Shown: positions 7,605 through 16,168, counted from the first letter of the stretch. The stretch: DNA of 41,235 nt from Nitrososphaerota archaeon (GCA_005877345.1 VBPR01000221.1:1-41235); one strand, 5' to 3'. Numbers and translations: made by a program. Notes: generated by a model not told the origin, from the sequence alone.

Positions 7605-8486
7605 ATGTCTATCACTTGGAAAAGAGACTCAGGACTCACTGCTCGAATGACCCTTAGCTTCATTATTTTAGGAATACTATATGTCGTATTTTTGAGCATA
7701 CTACATTATCTTGGGGTGGGATACATTCCTCTAGCCTTTATAGCAGGGGGTATGATCATGGCCCAATGGTACTTCTCCGATAAGATAGTACTCTGGACTT
7801 CTGGAGCCAAGATCGTATCAAAAGAGGAATATCCAAAGCTACATAATATTGTCGAAAACCTCGTAAATAAAAATGGTATTCCGAAACCTAAAGTAGCTGT
7901 AGTTAATACAGGCGTCCCTAATGCTTTTGCCACAGGGAAAAGCCCAAGGAGCTCTCTAATAGCAGTAACAACTGGTATACTGGGCCTGCTCGATGACGAA
8001 GAACTCGAAGCAGTAATAGGACATGAATTGACGCACGTTAGAAATCGGGACGTCCTGGTTCTGACACTAGCTAGCGTATTTTCTACGGTCGCATGGTATC
8101 TCGCCCAATTTAGTTTTTTTGGCAGTTACCAAAGTAGAAATCGTGATAGTGGAAATGCAACAGTAATTGTAATAGTGGTTGCAATAGTAACATGGGTGGT
8201 AAGTTTTATCATAATTAGGGCAATTTCCAGATATAGAGAATATTCAGCAGATAGAGGAGGTGCAATCATGACTGGAAGGCCGGATAAATTGGCAGATGCA
8301 CTTATGAAAATAAGCGGAAAGATGAACAAGATTCCAGCCAACGAATTGCAAAAGGTACAGAAAATGAATGCATTCTTTATTATCCCTGCCTTATCAGGGA
8401 GTTCCATCGCTAACCTCTTCTCAACTCACCCGCCAGTTGAAAAAAGAGTCCAGAAACTTAAGGATATGATGACTGGCGTGAACTGA
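7605..8486 (+). CDS. htpX: HtpX-like M48 membrane zinc metalloprotease
   Basis: This 293-aa protease degrades misfolded membrane proteins in bacterial relatives. The zinc site is complete: H140-E141-x-x-H144 in VIGHELTHVRNRD and a glutamate in YREYSADRGG (about E212). Two hydrophobic segments near residues 15-55 and two more near 150-205 anchor it in the membrane, with the active site on the cytosolic side in the family. Length is normal for HtpX. The C-terminal FSTHPPVEKRVQKL is the family's signature ending. It is a single gene. Confidence 0.95.
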   Translation: MSITWKRDSGLTARMTLSFIILGILYVVFLSILHYLGVGYIPLAFIAGGMIMAQWYFSDKIVLWTSGAKIVSKEEYPKLHNIVENLVNKNGIPKPKVAVVNTGVPNAFATGKSPRSSLIAVTTGILGLLDDEELEAVIGHELTHVRNRDVLVLTLASVFSTVAWYLAQFSFFGSYQSRNRDSGNATVIVIVVAIVTWVVSFIIIRAISRYREYSADRGGAIMTGRPDKLADALMKISGKMNKIPANELQKVQKMNAFFIIPALSGSSIANLFSTHPPVEKRVQKLKDMMTGVN

Positions 8487-8634
8487 TAAAGTAACGAATT
8501 AGCATTTATCTACGTTCACGCACAGGCGTAACAGTTTTAGCACATTCAGATAAGTCTAAAATTCTCTTCCATTAATTCGATTAAAAATTACATACCAGAT
8601 GTGTCATGTCATCATTGTTTCTAATTCCTACTAC

Positions 8635-8676
8635 CTAGAATCCGATAAGAGAACTAATTTTATTGCGGGCCCATAG
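8635..8676 (+). repeat. Dispersed repeat fragment
   Basis: The segment AGAGAACTAATTTTATTGCG plus GGCCC, preceded by CTAGAATCC, is repeated nearly exactly at 25509-25546, where it leads into a full CGTCGGGA core. Here the core is decayed (CATAGAGG). Confidence 0.7.
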
Positions 8677-8738
8677 AGGCGAATGTGAATTTTAAGATTC
8701 ATTAAATTTATAATTTATATTTCTAATTCAGTCAGCCT

Positions 8739-9056
8739 TTAAGAAATAGCAGGAATAGAATCGTCAACATCAAGATATACCCATTTATCAACACATTGTT
8801 CACAGTATTTTTCAATTATCCGAGCTTTATCAATCTGAAAGTATGCCACATATGCAGCAGTCTGGCCACAAATAATGCATGTCCTTTTTCTCTCGCTGTA
8901 TGTCTCCTTCCTTATATTCCAAAAGGTGCTGGTATCATTCATGTATGGCGTGATTTTAACTTGTCTTTGTTCTTTTGGGATAGGAGCTGGCAACCGTTCT
9001 ATTCTTATGGCTTTTCTCTTTATTATTTCGTATTTGTAATTGCGTTTAAATTTCAA
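8739..9056 (-). CDS. Zinc-ribbon family Z, member 2
   Basis: A 105-aa protein starting on TTG; an in-frame TGA lies directly before the start. The C-terminal part has CIICGQTAAYVAYFQIDKAR and then IIEKYCEQC, aligning with the CxxC...YCxxC module of the 7019 and 36775 proteins. The N-terminus is strongly basic (KFKRNYKYEIIKRKAIRIER), consistent with binding nucleic acid. The central segment (ITPYMNDTSTFW) is not shared. It differs from the other two in lacking the KRRF motif before the first Cys pair. Confidence 0.7.
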   Translation of the reverse strand: MKFKRNYKYEIIKRKAIRIERLPAPIPKEQRQVKITPYMNDTSTFWNIRKETYSERKRTCIICGQTAAYVAYFQIDKARIIEKYCEQCVDKWVYLDVDDSIPAIS

Positions 9057-9071
9057 TCACATTTAATTACT

Positions 9072-9103
9072 ACTTAACGTAACTTAACTTAGCTTAACTT
9101 AGT
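9072..9103 (+). repeat. Short tandem repeat (ACTTAACTTAGCTT type)
   Basis: Imperfect head-to-tail copies of ACTTAACTTAG, directly upstream of the minus-strand zinc-ribbon start. It could be slippage-prone spacer or part of the promoter. Confidence 0.5.
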
Positions 9104-9301
9104 TCTCCAAGTAAGTTGTCGTATCAAGTCATGATAGTGGACTCGTATCATTATGTGGATAGGCGTTATGATGTGCTAATCGAAGCCCTTCATTTTATAG
9201 ACTCTCAGCGTATGATTTTTGTTAAAGACATTAACAACTTATTTCTACTCAAAAGATAAAATCATATATGTTTAGCGGGATAAGGCTTATTGATAAGATA
9301 A

Positions 9302-9847
9302 GTGGATTCATCAAATAACGGTTCACGTCCGGAGTCTAAAACTGGAGGGGAAGGGGAAGATAATCGCCCTGTAGAAGTAATATTAGCTAGTTGGGTGGAT
9401 AGATTTGTGGCATGGTTAATTGATTTTATTATCGTATCAATAGGATTAGGAATTTTGTTTGCACTGATTGCATTTCCATTTTGGTTGTCTAATTATAGTA
9501 ACGATACGGTGTTAGAACACAGTAAGTTTGGACCGTTTCACTATCTTCTGTCAAGCATTGCCTTCCTTGCGTATTGGACTTACTTTGAGCATACAAGCGG
9601 ACAATCAATCGGTAAGAGGCTATTGAATATAAAGGCCACAGACATGTCTGGCAAGGCTGTTGATATCAAAAGTGCCACATTAGAAAGCTTCGGCAAATCA
9701 TTCTTGCTTCCGTTAGATGTAATCTTAGGATGGCTTTTTACTAATAACAAGAGACAGAGGATATTTAACAAAATAAGTAATACTATCGTAATCAAATTGA
9801 AGCCTAGAGAAGAACTAACTGAGAATATTAGATATAGAAAGGACTAG
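9302..9847 (+). CDS. RDD family membrane protein
   Basis: A 181-aa protein starting on GTG. It shows the RDD hallmark: ASWVDRFVAWLIDFIIV (residues about 29-45, with the Arg-Asp-Asp-type positions R and D), a second helix near 70-95 and the conserved HTSGQSIGKRLLNIKATD loop. Three membrane helices are expected. RDD proteins are poorly understood; some are proposed ion exchangers. The first 25 residues are polar and probably disordered. Two repeat copies follow. Confidence 0.88.
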   Translation: MDSSNNGSRPESKTGGEGEDNRPVEVILASWVDRFVAWLIDFIIVSIGLGILFALIAFPFWLSNYSNDTVLEHSKFGPFHYLLSSIAFLAYWTYFEHTSGQSIGKRLLNIKATDMSGKAVDIKSATLESFGKSFLLPLDVILGWLFTNNKRQRIFNKISNTIVIKLKPREELTENIRYRKD

Positions 9848-9882
9848 CGCAGAATCGCGCGGAATGAGGGATAGGTTTGAAT

Positions 9883-10027
9883 GCGTCGGGATATGACTGG
9901 ATATTCAATCGGAACGTATTGTAGGATTTCCGAAACTAAAATTTTATTGGATCTACATAAGAGGAAACATTATTTTATGATCCCATCGGGAATCGCATTG
10001 TTAACAGTTCGGATCCAAAAGTGTTTC
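9883..10027 (+). repeat. Dispersed repeat, full type B plus core C
   Basis: CGTCGGGATATGACTGGATA at 9884 is followed by a TTTCCGAAACTAAAATTT module, ATAAGAGGAAACATTATTTT and then ATCGGGAATCGCATTGTTAA with CAGTTCGGATCC. It is one of the most complete copies and shows the order of modules. Confidence 0.8.
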
Positions 10028-10449
10028 TGAATGAGGACTCAGAACATCCGGATACTGAGGTTCCGTATAGTTACACTAACTGTGTTTAACACTCTTGCGT
10101 CAGGTAGAAGTATAGAAACCGAATCGTACAAGAGCCAGGAATCCCCATTGAGGTACGATAGTCCAGTTACAAAGAAGATTCATTGGAACCGATTCATGGT
10201 ATGTTTATCCTTACTGCCAATTACCTGCCTTTGTGCTTTAAAGCCTCTAGACTAGAGAAATTCTACTCAAAAGTTTGCAATACAACACAATAAGAATCTC
10301 AAATTGGAATCAAACGTTCTTATCTAAAATAAATAAATCGGCATCAATTCGATAAAAAAACGGTCTATAACTTTCAAAAATATGTTAACATGATAATACA
10401 AGGAACAAAAAAAATAGGATTATTTGATTATATGTGCTTGTTTTGTATC
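10028..10449. other. Intergenic, no credible gene
   Basis: A 74-codon open frame at 10031-10255 has no family features and begins at the repeat edge, so I do not call it. The rest is AT-rich spacer next to the 3' end of the PLAT-like gene. Confidence 0.4.
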
Positions 10450-10929
10450 TTATTGTTGTTCTAGGAATAAGGTTAATCCTGAATTCATACCTAACCATAT
10501 TGTTCCTTCAGGATGTCCACCAGTCGGTTTAGGAAATACAAAGGTTCTTGTCGCACCAGATCCTGTACCGAATCCTGCTACTGCGTCTACCTTTACCTTT
10601 TCTACATTCCAATCGTTATCTTCATCGTTTTTTGGATCGAGTCTAATATATACTGGAAATATATTAGTTCCTGTTACAACACTGTCTTCTATCTCTGGTG
10701 ACTTTCCATTAGGGCCGGGATCTAATGGTAAATCATTGATATCTGAACTTTCTACATCTGAACCGATACCAATTGTAAAGGTATCTGTAACACCTCTTTT
10801 GAATTGGTCCCCCGGTTTATCTAACCTAAACTCCCTTCCTCCTATTCCTAAGTATACCAGACCATTCGTACCTGCATCAGATACATTTTTTGTAGTTACA
10901 TCAACAGCTATTTTGTCAACATGTGTCAT
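10450..10929 (-). CDS. PLAT/LH2-like domain protein
   Basis: A 159-aa protein that reads like a single PLAT (lipoxygenase homology) beta-sandwich: IAVDVTTKNVSDAGTNGLVY, LGIGGREFRLD, RGVTDTFTIGIG, then a strand with WNVEKVKVDA. PLAT domains bind lipids or other proteins, often with calcium; several acidic loop residues (DVESSDINDLPLD, DPKNDEDND) are present. No signal peptide is visible, so it may be cytosolic. It follows parB on the same strand with about 135 bp between, including a perfect palindrome. Confidence 0.65.
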   Translation of the reverse strand: MTHVDKIAVDVTTKNVSDAGTNGLVYLGIGGREFRLDKPGDQFKRGVTDTFTIGIGSDVESSDINDLPLDPGPNGKSPEIEDSVVTGTNIFPVYIRLDPKNDEDNDWNVEKVKVDAVAGFGTGSGATRTFVFPKPTGGHPEGTIWLGMNSGLTLFLEQQ

Positions 10930-11031
10930 TACATTTTTATCATAATAATAGTTCTTAAGTATGATCTTCTAGTTATAATCATAACTATTACCAAGTTTAA
11001 GTCGTATTATTCTATATTAACGAAAAGAATT

Positions 11032-11045
11032 TTTCGGCGCCGAAA
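11032..11045. promoter_or_regulatory. 14-bp perfect palindrome between parB and the PLAT gene
   Basis: TTTCGGCGCCGAAA is a perfect palindrome in AT-rich DNA, 21 bp beyond the parB stop. It could be a ParB-binding (parS-like) site, an operator for the PLAT gene, or the stem of a terminator. Confidence 0.5.
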
Positions 11046-11065
11046 TTTTCTACATATGATACCCG

Positions 11066-11947
11066 TCAAAGGTACGCCCGCAAAATTAAGGAATTCTTCT
11101 TATATTTCCTCTTTTCTTTTATCAACAAATCTATTTGCTGGTGGAGGACGTGCTTATGTTCCATCAGAATGTCATAAAATATCCATTTGCCATCAAGATT
11201 TTCAATTATTAGTGCCAATTTTCTTACAGATACTCTCAATGCGATTATTGCTTTGTCAAATGACCTATGTATTATCTCACTATCACTTTTACTTGCATTG
11301 TAATGAAAAACATCTTTATCTTTCTCGTTGATTCTCGCTTCCTTTATTATTTTGCGTACCATCCTTGAGGATAAACGTTTTTCTTGTATTAATCTTGTTA
11401 ATTTGGACTGAATGTGTTTATCATTAATTGGAAACAATTCTTCTCCTATAGTAGCTTTAACTTCAGAATTAGAAATTAGTTCCTTTATGTCTTTTGGTAA
11501 CTCGATTAATTTTATTCTTTTGCAAACATAGCTTTTACTCTTTGACAATTTTTTTGCAAGTTCTGAAACACTGCCCCAACCAAATTCATTTACATATTTT
11601 TTGAAAGCTAGACCTTCGTCAATTGGATTTAGAGTACGTCTTTGAACGTTTTCTATTACTGAAACCTCAAATGCTTTTTTATCATCTAATTCTACTATAT
11701 GACATGGAATTTTTCTTAGACCTAATTTCTTGCATGCACGAAACCTTCTATTCCCTGCAACAATTTCAAAGTTTTCTGAATTATTTGATCTAACTATTAT
11801 TGGTTGCAAGAGACCGATATTCCTTATGGACTCGGCAAGTTCTTCGAGATTATTCATATTGCTTCGAAGCTGATTTGTCGGCAAGGTAATATCTGAAATA
11901 TTAAGATCTTCTAAAGACCCCCACAAATCAGTTGAATATGAATACAT
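11066..11947 (-). CDS. ParB/Spo0J-family DNA-binding protein (orphan)
   Basis: A 293-aa protein with the ParB N-terminal domain: SIRNIGLLQPIIVR, GNRRFRACKKLG (box II, usually GERRYRA) and ENVQRRTLNPIDEGLAFKKY (the ENLQR motif), followed by a KorB-like helix-turn-helix (VSELAKKLSKSKSYVCKRIKLI). Modern ParB proteins bind CTP through the first domain and parS through the HTH. No parA ATPase gene is beside it, so a role as a transcription factor or nucleoid protein is as likely as segregation. The C-terminal 100 residues are basic and not recognised. A TATA-like box (minus strand, GTTATAAAAAC) lies at about 12020-12030. Confidence 0.88.
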   Translation of the reverse strand: MYSYSTDLWGSLEDLNISDITLPTNQLRSNMNNLEELAESIRNIGLLQPIIVRSNNSENFEIVAGNRRFRACKKLGLRKIPCHIVELDDKKAFEVSVIENVQRRTLNPIDEGLAFKKYVNEFGWGSVSELAKKLSKSKSYVCKRIKLIELPKDIKELISNSEVKATIGEELFPINDKHIQSKLTRLIQEKRLSSRMVRKIIKEARINEKDKDVFHYNASKSDSEIIHRSFDKAIIALRVSVRKLALIIENLDGKWIFYDILMEHKHVLHQQIDLLIKEKRKYKKNSLILRAYL

Positions 11948-12018
11948 GGTTTGACTAGCTTATTTGTCTTTAACAGAAATAAATCTGAGTAATCACCAAC
12001 TTGTAGTTTTCCTCACCG

Positions 12019-12030
12019 GGTTTTTATAAC
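12019..12030 (-). promoter_or_regulatory. Probable parB promoter (TATA box)
   Basis: On the minus strand the sequence reads GTTATAAAAACCC, a good archaeal TATA box, about 75 bases before the parB ATG, implying an untranslated leader of about 45-50 bases. Confidence 0.45.
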
Positions 12031-12173
12031 TTTTTAATCCATTGGTTTTAAAATCATAGTTATGTTATGTGGCTTACGAACCATAAATAGCACCATTACT
12101 CCTGTTCCGATATTTAATCATCTATGCAACAATAATTATAATTGTACATCAATAATTTACAACCTGTACTCAT

Positions 12174-12404
12174 TCAGGATATTGTACCTCCTTTAAAGTA
12201 TCCAAAAGCTTGTATAAAAAACAGGACAGAATAGATAGCAGATTTGTAATTGTTGCTGTCTATTTCTATCGCTATATCAATGCAAGTTAACCCTTCTTTG
12301 TTCTGAATCCATACTGTAAAGAGCAAGATCTTTGTTGATGATCGCTTGTTATCACGTATTAATAGTGCTATTTTAGATTGATTATGTTGATTGGTAAGCG
12401 ACAA
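12174..12404 (-). CDS. Possible small hypothetical protein
   Basis: A 76-codon frame starting on TTG. The translation (IALLIRDNKRSSTKILLFTV, then IAIEIDSNNYKSAIYSVLFF) has a plausible alternation of strands and helices but matches no family I know. It lies alone between parB and the divergent M64 gene. It may be non-coding. Confidence 0.25.
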   Translation of the reverse strand: MSLTNQHNQSKIALLIRDNKRSSTKILLFTVWIQNKEGLTCIDIAIEIDSNNYKSAIYSVLFFIQAFGYFKGGTIS

Positions 12405-12599
12405 TAGGCCTTCTGGTATTTAACCGTAGTATCAGACTATGTAATAGTTCTGGATTATAAAGCATGCGGTTACTGTTTCAAGGAATTCTAATTTTTTACT
12501 CTAAAACTTCCTCATTTACTGGATTATAACTTTTTATACTAAATTATCGGATTACAGTTCAATGTCCTGTTGTAAATTGTGTGAAGAGTTGATTGAGTA

Positions 12600-14666
12600 A
12601 TGGCTGACAGTATGACTCAAATCCTTAACGCTGGACCTCCAGGTACAAAGCGCAATATTGCGGTACTTGGGGATGGTTTTGGAAATGCTGATCAAACAAC
12701 CTACAACAACAAAGTTAATGAACTTCTTTTGAATGGTGTATTCGGACATGATTACTTCTATGAAGATATGCAGGGCTTTAATATTTATAGAGTTAATCTG
12801 ATTTCGAACCAGTCTGGTGTGAGTCAACGTGTATATGACGAGCATGGTACTCCAAATGACGCTTCCGATGATACCATTGTGAGTACCACACTAAAGAATA
12901 CCGCTCTTGGTATTATTTATAGTGGTTCATGGGCTCACTGTTGGCTAGAATACGGAGCCAATACTGAAACTCGTATCCAAAATGCATTAAACAATTGGGT
13001 GCCAGACTTTAACTACGTTCTCATTATCCTTAATGAACCAGGATTTGGGGGGTGCGGTGGAAATGGACGCCAACATGTCACTATGGGATCGAGTTGGGAT
13101 GTTATGGCACATGAGTTCGGTCATGGTATAGGTGATCTTGCAGATGAATACTGTACAACAAGAACTTATAGTGGCGGCGAACCTTCAAGGCCTAATGTTA
13201 CTGTAAACACTAATCGTTCTACTATAAAATGGAATAAGTTCATTAATAATACAACTCCAGTGCATACCGGTATCGGAAGCTGTGCCGGATATAACCAGGG
13301 TACGAAACCTCCAGGTTGGAGCGATAGTCAAGATGTCGGCCTCTTTGAAGGAGGGTTTACTTATGATAGGGGGGTATACCGTCCTGTTATAAACTGCCGT
13401 ATGCGTGGAAATTTGCCACCATACTGTTCTATATGCTATACTCAGATGAAGACCAAGATCCATCCATATACTGGACACTCATTTGTAAAGTGTTATAGTG
13501 GCGACTTCAATGGTGATGGTAAGGACGACCTGTTAATCCACAGTGGTAACTCCATCACCATTTACAGGTCAGATGGATCTAAACTTGATTTGACCTTTAG
13601 TGTGGTAGAAAGAGTGCCAGGTTCATGGCAATTCAAGCCAAATGACCAATTCTATATAGGAGACTTCAATGGGGATGGCAAAGACGAAGTAGTAGTCTAC
13701 AACAGTGTCGACTGGGTTATGGAGTACTTGGGTCTGTTAGTGGATGATGGCAATAATGGTTTAAAGTTAGTCGCTCGCTATGACGACACTATTCCCGGCT
13801 GGCAGTTCCAGAAGAAGGACAAGTTTTATGTTGCAGACTTTAGCGGTGATGGTAAAAAAGATCTCTTTGTTTTCAATGGAAGTGACTGGAGTATGCCCTA
13901 TGTTGGTATGTTGCGTTCAATTGGATCCAGTTTTTCTGTTGTACAACGTTATGACGCGAACATGCCTAGTTGGCAAATGAAACCTCAGGATCGCCATTAT
14001 GTTGGCGATTTTAATGGTGATGGTAAGGATGATCTGTGGGTCTTTAATGGGACCAATTGGTCATATCCTTATTTAGGAATGTTAAGGTCTAATGGTACTA
14101 CTCTTTCAATGACAAAGCGCTATGACGCAAACATGCCTAGTTGGCAAATGAAACCTCAGGATCGCCATTATGTTGGCGATTTTAATGGTGATGGTAAGGA
14201 TGATCTCTTTGTTTTCAACGGAAGTCAATGGAGTATTATTTATCTAGGTATGCTCGGATCTTCCGGCAACAGTCTTTCCATGACCAAACGATATGATGGT
14301 AATACACCAGGATGGCAGATGCGTAAAAACGATCGTCATTATGTTTCAGACGTTAACGGTGATGGAAAATCCGATCTGTTTGTGTATAACTATCAGGATT
14401 GGTCATACGAGTACCTTGGGACTATGGTTTCAAACGGGACCTCTTTAAGTTCAAGTTGGAGGGAGGATTGGGTTGGAGAATGGAATCTAGGACCTCCTGA
14501 TATTTTTGAACCATGTAACTACGAAGGAGTAACAGGTAAAAGAGACCTGATCGTTCACAACCAGAACTGGTTGGGTATGATTCGCAATGTCCCGGGATCA
14601 GGGCTGTTATTACAAAAAATTTATTACAAATGGATTCACAATTATCGTTATGGCAGAAACTGGTGA
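12600..14666 (+). CDS. M64-family zinc metallopeptidase with FG-GAP repeats
   Basis: This 688-aa protein has an N-terminal peptidase M64 (IgA-peptidase-like) domain. It begins with NIAVLGDGFGNADQTTY and carries the zinc motif HEFGHGIGDLADEY (H171, E172, H175), followed by a Cys-rich end (CRMRGNLPPYCSICYTQM). From about residue 300 come six FG-GAP/VCBS-like repeats with calcium loops of the form DFNGDGKDDL, likely a beta-propeller. Family members are usually secreted, but no signal peptide is seen: a stop (TGA) sits two codons before the ATG. A TATA-like box lies near 12530-12540. It is followed at 6 bp by a partner gene. The block looks like bacterial DNA by style, so horizontal acquisition is likely. 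Confidence 0.9.
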   Translation: MADSMTQILNAGPPGTKRNIAVLGDGFGNADQTTYNNKVNELLLNGVFGHDYFYEDMQGFNIYRVNLISNQSGVSQRVYDEHGTPNDASDDTIVSTTLKNTALGIIYSGSWAHCWLEYGANTETRIQNALNNWVPDFNYVLIILNEPGFGGCGGNGRQHVTMGSSWDVMAHEFGHGIGDLADEYCTTRTYSGGEPSRPNVTVNTNRSTIKWNKFINNTTPVHTGIGSCAGYNQGTKPPGWSDSQDVGLFEGGFTYDRGVYRPVINCRMRGNLPPYCSICYTQMKTKIHPYTGHSFVKCYSGDFNGDGKDDLLIHSGNSITIYRSDGSKLDLTFSVVERVPGSWQFKPNDQFYIGDFNGDGKDEVVVYNSVDWVMEYLGLLVDDGNNGLKLVARYDDTIPGWQFQKKDKFYVADFSGDGKKDLFVFNGSDWSMPYVGMLRSIGSSFSVVQRYDANMPSWQMKPQDRHYVGDFNGDGKDDLWVFNGTNWSYPYLGMLRSNGTTLSMTKRYDANMPSWQMKPQDRHYVGDFNGDGKDDLFVFNGSQWSIIYLGMLGSSGNSLSMTKRYDGNTPGWQMRKNDRHYVSDVNGDGKSDLFVYNYQDWSYEYLGTMVSNGTSLSSSWREDWVGEWNLGPPDIFEPCNYEGVTGKRDLIVHNQNWLGMIRNVPGSGLLLQKIYYKWIHNYRYGRNW
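13950..14206 (+). repeat. Recent intragenic duplication in the FG-GAP region
   Basis: An 86-bp segment at 13950-14035 recurs at 14121-14206 with one mismatch seen, a period of 171 bp (57 codons, one repeat unit). The third-codon positions are also identical, so the copy is recent or gene-converted. Confidence 0.85.
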
Positions 14667-14672
14667 TTAGAT

Positions 14673-15449
14673 ATGGTTAAATCAGTACGAACAAAGAATC
14701 CGCCTTTAAGGCAAGGTAGTGATGAATCACCAGTTATTGAGAATCCATCTCTTGAAAAGATGGACAAAGCTTTAGATCGCCCAAACCGTATTAGAGGAAA
14801 AATACTCCGCATGCCACTCGATCCGCCTCCTCCTTCACGTGGACGGGGCAAGAAGGTGATGAATCCTATTCCGATTAAAACACAAGAAGAGTTAGATACG
14901 ACTGAAGGAACCAGTGTCGAATATCCTCAACAAGAGGAATTTAAGGGAACACGAAAAAAGCCTTCAAGGCAAAAGGATGAAAGCTATCTTCGCTTACGTC
15001 TACTTATACAGGATGGGAATATGTCAGTGGTCGAAGCGCACAAGGTAAATGGACCCCTTACAATGGAGAACAAAATTGAAAGCAGTCTAGTTTATGAAGC
15101 AGTTATACCTTCGAAACGGATTGCAATGGGATCGATAACAGACGTTGGCTTTAACCGGTCTTTTCCAAATCCAGAAGGAGTCCCAGGGCAGGAGGGCCAT
15201 TTATTTATCGAGGTACCAAGTTATGAATTCTATGCACGTCTCCCAGTCAAAGATTTGTCAGCCTCTATTCTTCCAAAGCTAGAAATTGCAGTGTACAAGG
15301 TCAAGAGTCCGATAGAGAATACAATGGGTGAAAAATCGCTCGCCGCAGACTTTGGAAACGAATTACGAGAAGTGGCTCGATTAAAAGGAATAAGCATTAA
15401 GACTCTCTCACAACGATCACAGAAAGAAATTCGTGATGTTATTAGATAA
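14673..15449 (+). CDS. Unknown partner protein of the M64 peptidase
   Basis: A 258-aa protein starting 6 bp after the M64 stop, so almost surely cotranscribed. Residues 1-105 are Pro/Arg/Lys-rich and low in complexity (DPPPPSRGRGKK), probably disordered. Residues about 108-215 form a beta-rich domain (LRLRLLIQDGNMSVVEAHKV, RIAMGSITDVGFNRSFPNPE, GHLFIEVPSYEFYARLPV, LPKLEIAVYKVK). I recall similar proteins next to M64-type genes in bacteria, but this is memory and not a search. The C-terminal tail is helical. The last 220 bp are overlapped antisense by the frame at 15230-15907. Confidence 0.75.
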   Translation: MVKSVRTKNPPLRQGSDESPVIENPSLEKMDKALDRPNRIRGKILRMPLDPPPPSRGRGKKVMNPIPIKTQEELDTTEGTSVEYPQQEEFKGTRKKPSRQKDESYLRLRLLIQDGNMSVVEAHKVNGPLTMENKIESSLVYEAVIPSKRIAMGSITDVGFNRSFPNPEGVPGQEGHLFIEVPSYEFYARLPVKDLSASILPKLEIAVYKVKSPIENTMGEKSLAADFGNELREVARLKGISIKTLSQRSQKEIRDVIR

Positions 15450-15907
15450 GCATTCCAAGCCAGAAAATTTACTTGATGGTCAATGTCAACCTCAAAGACT
15501 CCAACTAAGTTACCAAGGAATTTCAGTTCTCCATTTGACATTGTGTTAAAGAATAGTGATCCTCGCCAGCTTATAGCTCCTGAAGTCTTAATTATTCCAC
15601 CATTTGACATTGTGTTAAAGAATAGTGATCCTCGCCAGCTTATAGCTCCTGAAGTCTTAATTATTCCAATTCCTTTACCTTCATATGTTGCGAATTCACC
15701 CCCAGCAGTCCTAATTATTCCCTTGCCTTCCCCATGAAATACTGTTCCAGATATGGGACTGCCAATAAAAGTTAATGTTTCACTAACTTCGACTCCTTTA
15801 TACATGCCTTTGGCTTCCACGGTTGTTTCTAACGTAGGTCCCCTAACATCTATAACCCTCTGTCCCTGAACCTTTCCCTTCAATTCTGAAATTTGATCCC
15901 CTAACAT
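15230..15907 (-). CDS. Conserved hypothetical with 23-aa tandem duplication and read-through tail
   Basis: The first 155 residues form a compact beta-rich protein: GKVQGQRVIDVRGPTLETTV, ETLTFIGSPISGTVFHGEG, then GIIKTSGAISWRGSLFFNTM twice, and LGNLVGVFEVDID. The family normally ends shortly after FEVDID plus an acidic, aromatic tail. Here the frame continues about 70 residues beyond the expected end, running antisense through the 3' end of the 14673 gene. The tail (CDRCERVLMLIPFNRATSRN) has no family likeness, so loss of the original stop is likely. The duplicated unit is encoded by a perfect 69-bp repeat. Function unknown; no membrane or signal segment. Confidence 0.65.
   Translation of the reverse strand: MLGDQISELKGKVQGQRVIDVRGPTLETTVEAKGMYKGVEVSETLTFIGSPISGTVFHGEGKGIIRTAGGEFATYEGKGIGIIKTSGAISWRGSLFFNTMSNGGIIKTSGAISWRGSLFFNTMSNGELKFLGNLVGVFEVDIDHQVNFLAWNAYLITSRISFCDRCERVLMLIPFNRATSRNSFPKSAASDFSPIVFSIGLLTLYTAISSFGRIEADKSLTGRRA
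15531..15668. repeat. Perfect 69-bp tandem duplication
   Basis: Two identical units, 15531-15599 and 15600-15668, lie inside the minus-strand gene and preserve the frame (23 codons). There is no difference between copies, so the event is very recent. Confidence 0.9.
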
Positions 15908-16029
15908 GCTTTGTCAAGAAGTCATACTCATTTATCAAACTTAAAGCTGACTACTGATTTGTAAGCCTTACTTAAGTTTTGGAAAGAGCGGACTCAAATT
16001 GTTTACAGAATGAATTCAGGTCTTTGAAA

Positions 16030-16107
16030 CCGTCGGTACCCGTCAAGTTATCGGTTCCAAATCAAGATTCTACTATAGGAACGAAATGCTAAGCTTTAAG
16101 GTTTTCT
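16030..16107 (+). repeat. Dispersed repeat copy (type A)
   Basis: CGTCGGTACCCGTCAAGTTA then TCGGTTCCAAATCAAGATTC and the distal AAGCTTTAAGGTTTTC module. It lies 64 bp from the next copy's flank, in the spacer between two minus-strand genes. Confidence 0.8.
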
Positions 16108-16168
16108 TTTTCCATTACTTAAGATTAACGACAAAGCAATAGTTTGGAGTCATCACATTTATCAAAAC

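Noticed and set aside
10031..10255. 74-codon plus-strand frame
   Set aside because: It begins at the edge of a repeat and has no recognisable motif.
10424..10945. 173-codon plus-strand frame
   Set aside because: Antisense shadow of the PLAT-like gene, which has the better protein features.
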